A DNA stretch of 64,000 bases from Cohnella sp. AR92. GTDB taxonomy: Bacteria > Bacillota > Bacilli > Paenibacillales > Paenibacillaceae. The stretch covers positions 176,941 to 240,940 of the forward strand of contig NZ_RZJR01000012.1 of assembly GCF_003990975.1 (NCBI RefSeq). Direction: 5' to 3'. The notes beneath the pieces are model-generated. The model did no database searches, was not told the origin of the DNA, and saw only the letters and a program-made list of their open reading frames with translations. The position numbers were made by a program, and so were the translations under genes. Shown piece by piece: positions 1 to 8,612 of this stretch. Every line of letters starts with the position of its first letter. Within the stretch, counting starts at the first letter, position 1.

Positions 1-1
1 C

Positions 2-1393
2 ATTCTGGTGGTGGAGCACCGGCGGCCGTCGCATGCGGTGGCGTGGCTGTTTATCCTGTTTGTCGTCCCCGTCGTCGGCTTCGCGCTCTATTACTTCCTG
101 GCCAGGGATTATCGCAGGCGGAGACGCATCCGGCGAGCGGGGTCGCTGGAGGATCGCATCAGCGCCAGGCAGCTGGAGCAGGTCCGGATCGTGAAGAAGC
201 CGTCCGAGCTGGCGAACCCGCAGTTCGCGGAGCAAGACCGATTGTTCCGGCTGCTGCAGCATTCCGGGGCGGCTCCGATTACCGGCTGCAACCGCTGCAA
301 GGTGCTGACGAACGCCGCCGCGACCTATGAAGCGATGCTGGAGGCGATCCGGCAGGCGAAGCGCACGGTACATATCTCGTCCTATATCATCCGAGACGAC
401 ATCACCGGCAAGGTATTCCGGGAGACGCTGATCGCATCGGCGCGCAGGGGGGTCAAGGTTCGTCTCATGTACGACGGAATCGGCAGCTATAAGCTGACGG
501 AGAAGTACCTGGAGCCGCTCCGCGCGGCCGGAGTGAGCGTGGCTTGCTTTTTTCCGCTGCGGCCGTCCTTCATGAACAAGCGGATCAATTACCGCAACCA
601 TCGCAAGATCCTGGTCGTGGACGGGATCAAAGGCTTCGTTGGGGGCATCAACATCGGGGACGAGTATCTCGGAGGCAACCCTCGTCTCGGCTTCTGGCGG
701 GATACCCATCTCATGCTCGAGGGGGATGCGGTGTTCAGCTTGCAGGAGATCTTCCTGAAGGACTGGGAGCTGGCGTCCGGAGGCGAACCGATATCGGCCG
801 AAGCGGAGCTGCCTCTGCTGTTCCCCGAGCACGACTGCACGGGGGACGAGCCGGTTCAGATCGTGTCGGGCGGACCGGATCGCGGAACGGAGGCGATCCA
901 CGATACGCTGTTCGCGGCGATCTGCTCCGCCAAGAGACGAATCTGGATCACCACTCCGTATTTCATTCCGAGCCCGAGCCTTCGCACCGCGCTGAGAACC
1001 GCGGCGATGAGCGGGCTGGACGTGAGGATCATGATCCCCCTCGTCCCCGATACGAAGCTTGTCCATGCCTCTACGTTATCCTACATCGAGGAGATGCTGA
1101 GAGCCGGCGTACGGGTGTGGCAGTACGAGACGGGCTTCGTGCATGCCAAGGTCGTGATCGTCGACGAGCTGCTCGCGATCCTGGGAACGGCGAACATGGA
1201 CCTAAGGAGCTTCTTCAACAACTTCGAGACGAACGCGATTCTGTTCCATCCTACTCTCATCGCCAGATTGGAGACGGACTTCGTGAAGGATCTGGCGGAC
1301 GGGGTGGAGATGCAGCTGGAGACGTTCCGGCGCAGGCCGTTCAAACGGAGAATCGGCGAGGCGGTCGCCCGAATGCTGGCTCCTCTGCTATGA
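2..1393 (+). CDS. cls: Cardiolipin synthase, 5' end outside window
   Basis: Membrane phospholipid synthase that joins two phosphatidylglycerols into cardiolipin and glycerol. The visible 460-odd residues begin inside the second N-terminal membrane segment of the family (FILFVVPVVGFALYYFL), and the frame stays open to the window edge. The gene therefore almost certainly starts upstream, and the GTG at position 8 is not a real start. Both phospholipase D (HKD) motifs are present: HRKILVVDG with GGINIGD near residue 200, and HAKVVIVD with GTANMD near residue 380. The stop overlaps the end of the convergent LigD-type gene by 6 bp. The family is clear; which cls paralogue it is cannot be told. Confidence 0.93.
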   Translation: MLVVEHRRPSHAVAWLFILFVVPVVGFALYYFLARDYRRRRRIRRAGSLEDRISARQLEQVRIVKKPSELANPQFAEQDRLFRLLQHSGAAPITGCNRCKVLTNAAATYEAMLEAIRQAKRTVHISSYIIRDDITGKVFRETLIASARRGVKVRLMYDGIGSYKLTEKYLEPLRAAGVSVACFFPLRPSFMNKRINYRNHRKILVVDGIKGFVGGINIGDEYLGGNPRLGFWRDTHLMLEGDAVFSLQEIFLKDWELASGGEPISAEAELPLLFPEHDCTGDEPVQIVSGGPDRGTEAIHDTLFAAICSAKRRIWITTPYFIPSPSLRTALRTAAMSGLDVRIMIPLVPDTKLVHASTLSYIEEMLRAGVRVWQYETGFVHAKVVIVDELLAILGTANMDLRSFFNNFETNAILFHPTLIARLETDFVKDLADGVEMQLETFRRRPFKRRIGEAVARMLAPLL

Positions 1394-2284
1394 CAAGCCG
1401 GGAAGCATCCGGATGACTTGAGCCAGGGGCTGCTTCGGATGATCGGCGATCAGATCGCCCATCCGGCGAAGCCGCTCTCCGATGTTGAGCAGGTTGAAGT
1501 CGGCCGGCTGCGCTCCGCGGCGCACCTCTTCCCGGGTAAGCGGGGTAGAGACGGGAGCGCCCGGCCGCGCTCGGGGGGAATAGGGAGCGATCAGCGTTCG
1601 CCCTGAATAGAACTGAAGGTAATCCAGGTAGATGAGCGAGCCCCGGTTCTTCTTCAGCCGTTCGACGGTGAACAATTGCGGGTTCTGGGCGGTCAAGTAC
1701 TCGCTCACGAACTTGCCGAAGCCGCGAAGCTCGTCGAACGTCGGGCCTTTGACGATCGGCATGACGACCTGGACGCCTGTCGCTCCGGAAGTCTTCGGCA
1801 CGGCGGAGAGGCCAAGGGAGTCCAGCAGCCCCATGACGATCTCGACCGCCTCCATCAGCCGCGGCTCCACCTCGAGAGTGGGATCGATGTCGAGGATCCA
1901 GCGGTCGGGAAGCGGATCGTCGATGCGGTCGCACGCCACATGGAACTCCAACGCGTACTGGCTTCCCAGCCAGAGCAGCGTAGGAAGGGAATCGAGCACG
2001 ATGTAGCGAATCCCCTCGACATCGGCCGTGCGTACATAATCGGGGGCGGGCACGGGGCAATTTTTCTGGTAGAAGGACACTCCGTGAATGCCCTCGGGAT
2101 AACGGATCGTGGTCAAGCTCCGCTGTGTCGCGTGAGTCAGGAGATAAGGGGCAAGCTCGGCCAGCTTCTGGATGTAATTCAGCTTCGTTACTCCGGCATC
2201 CGGCCAGATGAGCTTGTCGGGATGGGACACCTTCAGCTCCACATCGCCCAGCTTGATCATTGTCGTACCGGCGGCAGTCGGCAT
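1388..2284 (-). CDS. ligD: LigD-type polymerase/primase domain protein (NHEJ)
   Basis: A stand-alone polymerase (primase-polymerase) domain like that of bacterial LigD, about 298 aa, which fills and extends ends during Ku-dependent non-homologous end joining. The N-terminus (VSHPDKLIWPDAGVTKL) is a LigD-Pol signature, and the catalytic acidic pair lies in WILDIDP near residue 135. HVACDRIDD and KTSGATGVQV also fit the family. AAGGAAG lies about 10 nt before the ATG at 2284. It is divergent from the ligase-domain gene at 2363 with only 78 bp between, so both may share one control region. Ku is encoded 12 kb away at 14563. Other organisms often fuse the Pol and ligase domains; here they are separate genes. 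Confidence 0.88.
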   Translation of the reverse strand: MPTAAGTTMIKLGDVELKVSHPDKLIWPDAGVTKLNYIQKLAELAPYLLTHATQRSLTTIRYPEGIHGVSFYQKNCPVPAPDYVRTADVEGIRYIVLDSLPTLLWLGSQYALEFHVACDRIDDPLPDRWILDIDPTLEVEPRLMEAVEIVMGLLDSLGLSAVPKTSGATGVQVVMPIVKGPTFDELRGFGKFVSEYLTAQNPQLFTVERLKKNRGSLIYLDYLQFYSGRTLIAPYSPRARPGAPVSTPLTREEVRRGAQPADFNLLNIGERLRRMGDLIADHPKQPLAQVIRMLPGLS

Positions 2285-2362
2285 AAGGGGATCATCTTCC
2301 TTTTCTGCGATCGATTCGCCTTAGCATTCCCTATTTCCCCCTAAATCAAGGAGCTGTTGCCC

Positions 2363-3313
2363 ATGGAACTGAAGCCGGTCATTCCGTTCGAGCCGATCTC
2401 GTCCGATCGCATTCCGGCTGGAGACAGATGGATCTACCAGATCAAGTGGGACGGCGTTCGCATGCTGATGTACCGGGACAGCTCTGGCATCCGGCTGATC
2501 AATCGCAAGCGCAACGTCCGAACCGCGCAATATCCGGAATTCCACCCATTTGACTTGGCCTGCGACGCCGACACATTTATCCTCGACGGGGAGATGATCG
2601 CCTTCGACGACAGCAAGCCTTCCTTCCACGAGGTCATGAAGCGGGACGGCTTGCGCAGGACGGGCAGCATAGAGGCGGCGGTCAAGCGGATTCCGGTCGT
2701 GTACATGGTATTCGACATTCTGTTCCATAACGGGGAATGGACGATAAACCGCACGCTGGAGGAGAGGCAGAAGCTGCTGCGCTCGGTGCTCAAGACAGGA
2801 CCGCTCGTGCAGCTGACGGAATCGTTCCCCGACGGAGAGGCGCTGTTCGAGGCCATGAAGGCGAGGCAGATGGAGGGAATCGTCTGCAAGGATCTCGATA
2901 GCGCGTATGCGCTGGACGGGAAGGACGGGCGGTGGGTGAAGAGGAAAATCTCCCGGGATCTCTATGCGGCAATAGGAGGAGTCACGTACAAGGACGGGCG
3001 AGCGAATGCGCTGCTTCTCGGACTCTATGCGGAGGATGGCCGATTCGTCTATGTGGGGCATGCGGGTCCGGGAAAGCTGGCGCATGCCGAATGGACGCGG
3101 TTCGTTAGACGACTGCTTGAAGCGCCCTTGGAACGCATGCCGTTCGCGAATCGGCCGGAACGAATCAAAGACGCGGAATGGACGATTCCGCGTCTCGTCG
3201 TGAAGGTGCATTACTTGGAACGGACCCCGGGCGGGACGATGCGCCATCCGACCGTACAGGCGGTCATGGATGCCATGAGCCCCGGGGAGTGCCGATTGGA
3301 TCAGCTGCTATAG
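2363..3313 (+). CDS. ATP-dependent DNA ligase (LigD ligase domain)
   Basis: Seals nicks and double-strand ends using ATP, the ligase half of the end-joining pathway. The adenylated lysine is in motif I (YQIKWDGVRM, near residue 32). Later motifs are FILDGEMIAFD, YMVFDILF, MEGIVCKDLDS and the WVKRK motif V, followed by an OB-fold part near residues 200-300. At about 316 aa it is the minimal ligase without Pol or nuclease domains. The ATG at 2363 is chosen over the TTG at 2357 because AAGGAG ends 9 nt before it. The 3' end overlaps the convergent sigma factor gene by 13 bp. It pairs with the divergent LigD-Pol gene. Confidence 0.9.
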   Translation: MELKPVIPFEPISSDRIPAGDRWIYQIKWDGVRMLMYRDSSGIRLINRKRNVRTAQYPEFHPFDLACDADTFILDGEMIAFDDSKPSFHEVMKRDGLRRTGSIEAAVKRIPVVYMVFDILFHNGEWTINRTLEERQKLLRSVLKTGPLVQLTESFPDGEALFEAMKARQMEGIVCKDLDSAYALDGKDGRWVKRKISRDLYAAIGGVTYKDGRANALLLGLYAEDGRFVYVGHAGPGKLAHAEWTRFVRRLLEAPLERMPFANRPERIKDAEWTIPRLVVKVHYLERTPGGTMRHPTVQAVMDAMSPGECRLDQLL

Positions 3314-4200
3314 TTCAGCTTGGCGAATAGACTCAGCTTATCCGGGTTCCGAACGATAAAGATGCGGCGAATGACGCCTTCGGCGGTTTGGATCATAGCG
3401 ACGTTATCGACTCGTCCCTCCGAGAGAACAAGCATGCCGGGACCGCCGTTGATTTCGATCGGCTTGAATTGGAAGCCTTCTTCCGAAGCCCGGCTTTGGC
3501 GCATAAGCCCAAGAAGGAAACGGGAGACGAAGTCTGGGCCGACAATCGGCCGCACGGCCGCGCTCGCCTTGCCCCCGCCGTCGGAGATCAGGACGACATC
3601 CTTGGCGAGCAGGGACAGCACCTCATCCACTTTGTCTTGGCGAAGCAGTGCGAGAAAATCCCGAATCCATTCGGATTGTTCAGCCTCCGGCGAAGGAGCC
3701 CGCTCCGAGGGTTCCTGCAGGGGCAGCTCCTGCCCGATCTTCTGCTTGGCGCGGCTGTAGAGCTTGCGGCAGTTCGCCTCGTTCTTCTCCAGGATGCCCG
3801 CAATATCGGCGTACTCGAAGCCGAGCGCCTCGCGCAGGACGAATACGGCCCTCTCCGCCGGGGACAGCCTCTCTAGAAGCACCATCGTGCCGTAGGAAAG
3901 CATCTCGTCGCGGGAGACGATCTCGAACACTTCGTCCTGCGAAGTCGGGAGCGGCTCCGGCAGCCATTCGCCGAAATAACTCTCCCTCCGCTTCCGGGCG
4001 GACTTGCCTAGATCCCGGCAGCGATTCGTAACCATCTTGCACAGATAGGCTTGCGGCGCCTGCTCCAGTCCTTGCGGCTTCGAGTCGTATGCTTTCAGGA
4101 AGACGTCCTGCACGACATCCTCCGCGTCGGCGAACGATCCCGTCAACTGATAAGCAAGCGACATCAGAAGCCTGCGATGTTGCGTAAACAAGTGCTCCAC
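3301..4200 (-). CDS. ECF41-group RNA polymerase sigma factor with SnoaL-like C-terminal domain (SigJ family)
   Basis: Extracytoplasmic-function sigma factor of 299 aa. Region 2 (residues about 5-70, with DAEDVVQDVFLKAYD) and region 4 (about 105-165, with LSPAERAVFVLREALGFEY) are followed by a SnoaL-like extension (about 180-290). The three hallmark motifs of group ECF41 are all visible: WLPEPL between regions 2 and 4, DGGGK in the extension and NPDKL near the C-terminus. In that group the fused domain takes the place of a separate anti-sigma factor and the neighbouring gene is commonly an oxidoreductase, carboxymuconolactone decarboxylase or epimerase. Start is GTG with AAGGAG upstream. It lies 30 bp behind the oxidoreductase gene, presumably in one transcript. 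Confidence 0.92.
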   Translation of the reverse strand: MEHLFTQHRRLLMSLAYQLTGSFADAEDVVQDVFLKAYDSKPQGLEQAPQAYLCKMVTNRCRDLGKSARKRRESYFGEWLPEPLPTSQDEVFEIVSRDEMLSYGTMVLLERLSPAERAVFVLREALGFEYADIAGILEKNEANCRKLYSRAKQKIGQELPLQEPSERAPSPEAEQSEWIRDFLALLRQDKVDEVLSLLAKDVVLISDGGGKASAAVRPIVGPDFVSRFLLGLMRQSRASEEGFQFKPIEINGGPGMLVLSEGRVDNVAMIQTAEGVIRRIFIVRNPDKLSLFAKLNYSS

Positions 4201-4230
4201 TTCCGCTGCTCCTTCCCTGTCTCCAAGCCT

Positions 4231-5415
4231 TTACTTCATCATGCTGGCCGCATTCCAAGTGAGCATCTTGATCCGATAACCCATCTTGCCGGCAACGACC
4301 ATGTCGAGCCCCCATTTATGGACCCAGGTCAATCCTTTGTCGGGTCCGAGTCCGATGCAGAAGAGCTGCAAGAAGCCGGCATGACGGGGCGCCTGCTCTC
4401 CGGCGAGATCGGCCGCGATGACTTTGCCGAGTCTGACGGCTTGAGGCACGGCTTCCTTGCAAGTCATGCCGTCCGCGCGCCCGGTCAGAGGATCGACCAC
4501 GCGCGCGCAATCTCCGATGCTGTAAACTCCCGGGGCTCCCGGAATCCGGTAGCTGGCGTCGACTTGAACGAAGCCCTCCTCCGTTACCGGCAGCCCCCAC
4601 TGCTTAACCGCCGGATTCGGAATCAGACCCAACGTCCACACGCACAGGCCGACAGGCAGAAGCTTGCCGTTGGACAACGTCAGGCTTCCTTCCTCCTCCC
4701 GCAGCACCCGGCAGCCATGCTCCACCTTGACTCCGTTGTCGGCAAGAATCTGTTCCAGACGCGCGGCAACCTTCTCCGGGGCTTCCGGCAGAAGCCTCTC
4801 GTTAGCGTCGAACAAGACGATTCTCAACTCGTTCGGGTTTAGCCCCAACTGCTCGGCATCCCGCCGGGCATAGAACGCCAATTCGGCCGAGGTCTCCATT
4901 CCGGTGATGCCCGCTCCCGCGACGGCGATCGTCATCAGGCGCGATCGCTCGAGAGGGTCGTTCTCCGACGCCGCCCTCTTCAGATTTTCTTTCCAGCGCT
5001 TCCGAATCTCCAGCGCATCCTCCAGCGAAGCGAGCGGAAGTCCGCCCATGTGCGGTTCCGGCTTGCGGATCCTGCTGCCCGCGGCGACGACCAGAATGTC
5101 GTATTCCATCGTCTGCTCCGCGCCGGCGGCATCCCGCAACCGTACCTTTCGCTCGTCGGCATCGATCTCCGTTACGCTTGCTTGAACAAGCTCAACTCCT
5201 TCAGGAAACAAGCGGGTCAGCGGAACTCGAATATCTTCTTCGGTGACGGCCGGCTTGAACAGCAGAACCTTGCGCAGATGGTAGGGGTTTGGGTCGATCA
5301 GAAGCAGGCGTACAGGCTCTTTAAGGTTACCTTTCGAGATTTGCGAGCGAATCTCCTTCACCGCATGAATTCCGGCGTGTCCGGCTCCGATCACGATGCA
5401 AGTCAGCTGTCTCAT
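4231..5415 (-). CDS. NAD(P)/FAD-dependent oxidoreductase (NDH-2-like), partner of ECF41
   Basis: A 394-aa pyridine nucleotide-disulfide oxidoreductase-fold protein resembling type II NADH dehydrogenases. It has an N-terminal FAD-binding motif (VIGAGHAGIHA), a second dinucleotide motif (VAGAGITGME, near residue 160) and a C-terminal FAD motif (GVYSIGDCA, near 290). No redox CxxC pair is seen, which fits a type II NADH dehydrogenase-like enzyme rather than a disulfide reductase. The frame is open further upstream, but the ATG at 5415 follows GAGGAGG at the right distance; the earlier ATG at 5433 overlaps that Shine-Dalgarno. It is first in a two-gene operon with the ECF41 sigma factor, preceded by a candidate ECF41 promoter at 5465-5491. 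The electron acceptor is unknown. Confidence 0.85.
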   Translation of the reverse strand: MRQLTCIVIGAGHAGIHAVKEIRSQISKGNLKEPVRLLLIDPNPYHLRKVLLFKPAVTEEDIRVPLTRLFPEGVELVQASVTEIDADERKVRLRDAAGAEQTMEYDILVVAAGSRIRKPEPHMGGLPLASLEDALEIRKRWKENLKRAASENDPLERSRLMTIAVAGAGITGMETSAELAFYARRDAEQLGLNPNELRIVLFDANERLLPEAPEKVAARLEQILADNGVKVEHGCRVLREEEGSLTLSNGKLLPVGLCVWTLGLIPNPAVKQWGLPVTEEGFVQVDASYRIPGAPGVYSIGDCARVVDPLTGRADGMTCKEAVPQAVRLGKVIAADLAGEQAPRHAGFLQLFCIGLGPDKGLTWVHKWGLDMVVAGKMGYRIKMLTWNAASMMK

Positions 5416-5464
5416 ATAGGGGTTCCTCCTCATGAAGGATCTCTTGGATCCTGTTTGACCGTAT

Positions 5465-5491
5465 AACGATCGAAGGACGATTTCCGTGACA
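5465..5491 (-). promoter_or_regulatory. Candidate ECF41-type promoter
   Basis: On the minus strand TGTCACG, 16 nt, then CGTT lies 50 bp before the oxidoreductase start. The published ECF41 target motif is TGTCACA-N16-CGTC, so this is a near match, consistent with autoregulation of the oxidoreductase/sigma operon. Confidence 0.5.
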
Positions 5492-5577
5492 AGGAAGTGC
5501 CACCGGAAAGCCGCTATCCGCATAGAATAGCAAAGTCGGACCAAGTGCCATTACCTTAGTCGGGAGGAAGATCCATC

Positions 5578-5790
5578 ATGGGCAGCCCTATGTCGGTTCC
5601 AGCGGCCATTCTGGCGTTGTTTCTCATCTTCTGGACCGGATCGTCCTGGTTCGTCGCCTTGCATCCGAAGCTGTTCCGGCGCGTGTTCCGGAGGGCGGCC
5701 GATGAGCGGGGCGGCCTCGCATTCGTGCGGGCGGCGGCTATCGTTTACGGGATCGCGGGCTTTATCCTTCTGCTGCTGCCGAATCTCTGA
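5578..5790 (+). CDS. Small two-TM membrane protein, function unknown
   Basis: A 70-aa protein not recognised as a named family. A hydrophobic N-terminal segment (residues about 6-28, AILALFLIFWTG core) and a second one at the C-terminus (about 51-69, ending ILLLLPNL) flank a basic loop containing FRRVFRR, so it probably spans the membrane twice. GGGAGG precedes the ATG by a normal distance. It lies divergent from the ECF41 operon and in the same direction as the GntR gene 64 bp further on. Nothing in the sequence gives a biochemical role. Confidence 0.7.
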   Translation: MGSPMSVPAAILALFLIFWTGSSWFVALHPKLFRRVFRRAADERGGLAFVRAAAIVYGIAGFILLLLPNL

Positions 5791-5854
5791 CTCTTTTCAA
5801 ACCGATTCCAGTTTGCTAACATAAAAACCAAAAAAGCAAAGGAACTGGCGCCGC

Positions 5855-6499
5855 ATGTCCTCCTCCTTGGAAACCAGGGCTTATTACGAACTTCGACGCA
5901 GAATCATCTCTGCCGAATACTTGCCGGGAGCTCTGCTGTCCGAGAACGATCTGGCCGATCAGCTTCAGATGAGCCGCACGCCGATTCGGGCCGCGATCTC
6001 CCTTCTGATCACGGAAGGCTATGTGGAATCGCTTAGAGGCAGAGGGGTTCTGGTCAAGGACATCTCCTTCCGGGAATTCGGAGAGATGCTCGAGACGTTT
6101 ATCTCCTTGCAGATCTACTCGCTGGACACGGCCGGCCGGAGAGGCCTCGACCTCGACCTGGAAGCCTTAAGAACGATATTGCGGCAGCAAGAAGAAGCGA
6201 TGAAGGGCCCAGACATTCCCGCTTACTACGAGAACTCTTTCTCCTTCGGCAAGACCATCGTTCAGACGGTTCACAACGAGCATATGATGAAGATCCTGGA
6301 GCAGATGCAGGGCCGGTATATGTTCAAAATGGTCTCCTATCGCAAAATGTATCCGCAATACAAGCCCCATCAATCGCTGGCATCCAATAGGCTCATCCTC
6401 GAGGCGTTGGAGCGGGGCGACCTGGCGAGAGCCAAGACGGTCGTTCTGGAGATCTACACGAGCTCTTACGAACAGATGAAGCTGAACGGCATGATGTAA
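5855..6499 (+). CDS. GntR family transcriptional regulator, FCD subfamily
   Basis: A 214-aa repressor-type regulator. The N-terminal winged helix (residues about 8-70) includes ISAEYLPGALLSENDLAD, MSRTPIRAA and EGYVESLRGRGVLV, the classic GntR helix-turn-helix layout. The remaining all-helical part (about 75-205) fits an FCD ligand domain, which usually binds a carboxylate or sugar-acid metabolite. It sits directly before the phosphoesterase/ABC transporter operon in the same direction but is separated from it by its own terminator and a 238-bp spacer with a promoter. It is therefore the natural candidate regulator of that operon; this last point is inference. Confidence 0.87.
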   Translation: MSSSLETRAYYELRRRIISAEYLPGALLSENDLADQLQMSRTPIRAAISLLITEGYVESLRGRGVLVKDISFREFGEMLETFISLQIYSLDTAGRRGLDLDLEALRTILRQQEEAMKGPDIPAYYENSFSFGKTIVQTVHNEHMMKILEQMQGRYMFKMVSYRKMYPQYKPHQSLASNRLILEALERGDLARAKTVVLEIYTSSYEQMKLNGMM

Positions 6500-6529
6500 T
6501 CCGGCGCCGCCCCGCGGCGGGACAGTTCC

Positions 6530-6566
6530 AAAGGCTATCGCCTGCGCGCAGGCGGCAGCCTTTTTC
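6530..6566 (+). terminator. Rho-independent terminator after the GntR gene
   Basis: Nested stems AAGGCT/AGCCTT and GCCTGC/GCAGGC are followed by TTTTT, 30 bp past the stop codon. Confidence 0.8.
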
Positions 6567-6642
6567 TAGTTCCTGCTTCCGTTTTCCTCACGATCCGCTC
6601 GTTTTCCTCTCGATCCACGCGTTTGCTTCTCCTCCCGAAGTT

Positions 6643-6671
6643 TTAACACAAATCAGGAAGATCGCTAATAT
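6643..6671 (+). promoter_or_regulatory. Sigma-A-type promoter of the phosphoesterase/ABC operon
   Basis: TTAACA, 17 nt, TAATAT, about 67 bp before the first metallophosphoesterase. Just downstream CATAC occurs twice 11 bp apart (near 6681-6696), which could be part of an operator for the neighbouring GntR regulator. Confidence 0.5.
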
Positions 6672-6737
6672 TCAACTTACATACAACCTGCATACTGAAT
6701 CTCGTGAAGCAGTTTTCTTACGAGAGGGGATAGCGGG

Positions 6738-7721
6738 ATGAGCGTTCAAGTCGATCGCAAAGCATTCGAGATATTCGTTGATGAAGAGAGGTTCCAATCG
6801 GACAAGCGGCCGTGGTTCGGCCAGGTACCGGAGCGGCTGGGCAGAGATTACAAGTTCGCGGTCATGGGCGACCGCTGCGGAATGCAAATAAAGGGCGTGT
6901 TCGAGAAAGGGCTTGCGGTCCTGAAGGACTTGAAGCCGGACTTCGTTCTCTTCGTAGGGGACCTGATCGAAGGCTATTGGAACGACAAAGCGGAAGCCAT
7001 CGAAGAATGGAACGAGATCGACGCCAAGATTCAAGAGACCGGTCTTCCGTTCTACCCGACGATCGGCAACCACGACTTCGGCACGCAAGCGGTCGTCGAC
7101 GCTTGGGGCGAACGCAAAGGCCATGAATATTACGCCTTCCGCCTCGGAGACGAGCTGTATCTGTTCGTTAACACGGAAGACCCGTTCGATCCGCTTCCGG
7201 ATGAATTCCGCGTCTTGGTCAAGCGGATTACGGAGAAGGTTCACGAGGATCCGGAGCATGCCGCCGACCATCTGCGAGATTTCTACGGCGAGATCATGGC
7301 CGGCCTGACTCCGGAGCAGCTGAAGGAGATGGGCAAGATCACGATGAAGATCGGCGACCGCCAGCTTGCGTTCTTCGAGAAGGTTCTGGCGGACAACGCG
7401 GACGCGAAGCATACGTTCGTGACCATGCACCGCCCGGGCTGGAAGACGGAAGATCCCGCCTTCGCCAAGCTGGAGCAGATGCTGAAGGGACGCGAATATA
7501 CGATTTTCTCCGGCCACCTTCACAGCATGGAATACACGAAGCAGGACAACCGCCGCTACATTCAGCTAGGCCGCACGGGCGCGGCTCCGCACGGCACCGG
7601 ACGAGGCGACGAGAACCTTGTGCTATGGGTAACCGTGGAAGACGGCATGCCCTCCTTCCGGGTCTTGCACCTGGACGGCGTGGGCGACATCGAGCACTAC
7701 CCGCCTGTACAACACCGCTAA
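6738..7721 (+). CDS. Metallophosphoesterase (calcineurin-like), cytoplasmic
   Basis: A 327-aa dinuclear-metal phosphoesterase. The metal-ligand motifs occur in order: a variant first motif GDR (AVMGDRCG, near residue 44), GDLIEG near 74, GNHDFG near 110, the histidine region TMHRPGW near 230 and GHLHSMEY near 255. The variant first motif separates it from its neighbour, which has a standard D-x-H. There is no signal peptide, so it should act inside the cell on a phosphate ester brought in by the transporter encoded downstream. It is the first gene of the operon, and 18 bp separate it from the second phosphoesterase. The substrate is not determined by the sequence. Confidence 0.88.
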   Translation: MSVQVDRKAFEIFVDEERFQSDKRPWFGQVPERLGRDYKFAVMGDRCGMQIKGVFEKGLAVLKDLKPDFVLFVGDLIEGYWNDKAEAIEEWNEIDAKIQETGLPFYPTIGNHDFGTQAVVDAWGERKGHEYYAFRLGDELYLFVNTEDPFDPLPDEFRVLVKRITEKVHEDPEHAADHLRDFYGEIMAGLTPEQLKEMGKITMKIGDRQLAFFEKVLADNADAKHTFVTMHRPGWKTEDPAFAKLEQMLKGREYTIFSGHLHSMEYTKQDNRRYIQLGRTGAAPHGTGRGDENLVLWVTVEDGMPSFRVLHLDGVGDIEHYPPVQHR

Positions 7722-7739
7722 TAGAAGGAGGAACCCCGC

Positions 7740-8564
7740 ATGAAGGCAGTCTGCTTCGCTCATCTGACGGACATTCACCTCAACGCTCCGGAGAAGAACA
7801 ACCCACTCTTCGGCCTCGACATGACGGCTAAGCTGAGAGCGGCATTCGCCGATCTCGCCAGCCTGAAGACGAAGCCGGCCTTCGTCCTTATCAGCGGAGA
7901 TCTGACCCAGGACGGAGACTTGGAGGATTACAAGCATCTGAGAACGGTTCTGGACGAAGAATCGGCGAAGCTCGGCGTGCCGGTTCACGTGGGACTCGGC
8001 AATCACGATTTCCGTTCACCGTTCCGCCAAGGCTTCCTCGGCGAGGAGCCTTCGGAGAAGAACTACTACTATGCCTTCACGCATGAAGGACTGCGCATCG
8101 TGATGCTGAGCACCCAAATCCCGGGCTCCCATGACGGCAAGGTAGACGAAGATCAGCTTAAGTGGCTGGAGGACGTCCTGTCCGAGCCGGCGCCGCAAGG
8201 CACGATCGTCGTTCTGCACCATCCGATCACGGCAACGCCCAGCGCTTTGATGGACAGCCACCTGCTGCTCAATATCGACGAGCTGGCCGCAGTCTTGAAG
8301 GGTCGCGACGTGATCGGCGTTCTTTCCGGCCACATCCACTTCCACAACATCGGAAGCCTGCACGGCATTCCGTGCGCGGCCGCGACGGGCGTCGCCTTCG
8401 GCATGGATTCGACTTCCGCTTCGACGATGCGCTTCCTGGACAACTCCGGATACAACTTAGCTGCGGTCAAGAACGGGAAGCTCTCGATCCAGCCTCGTTA
8501 CCTGCCGGGCGAGCATCGGATGTTATTCGAATGGGATCCGGCCAAGCAGCCGGCTCATGCTTAA
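7740..8564 (+). CDS. Metallophosphoesterase, CpdA/GpdQ-like
   Basis: A 274-aa calcineurin-like phosphoesterase with a full motif set: DIHLN (D-x-H, near residue 11), GDLTQDGD (near 58), GNHDFR (near 90), HHPI (near 160) and GHIHFHN (near 200). This set is typical of cyclic nucleotide and glycerophosphodiester phosphodiesterases (class III, CpdA/GpdQ group). AGAAGGAGG precedes the ATG closely. No export signal is seen. Placed between another phosphoesterase and an Ugp-like ABC transporter, it probably hydrolyses an imported phosphodiester; which one is unknown. Confidence 0.88.
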   Translation: MKAVCFAHLTDIHLNAPEKNNPLFGLDMTAKLRAAFADLASLKTKPAFVLISGDLTQDGDLEDYKHLRTVLDEESAKLGVPVHVGLGNHDFRSPFRQGFLGEEPSEKNYYYAFTHEGLRIVMLSTQIPGSHDGKVDEDQLKWLEDVLSEPAPQGTIVVLHHPITATPSALMDSHLLLNIDELAAVLKGRDVIGVLSGHIHFHNIGSLHGIPCAAATGVAFGMDSTSASTMRFLDNSGYNLAAVKNGKLSIQPRYLPGEHRMLFEWDPAKQPAHA

Positions 8565-8612
8565 TCAGGCAAGCGATTCTGTAACGTATAGAAAAGGGAG
8601 AGAGTAAACCAA

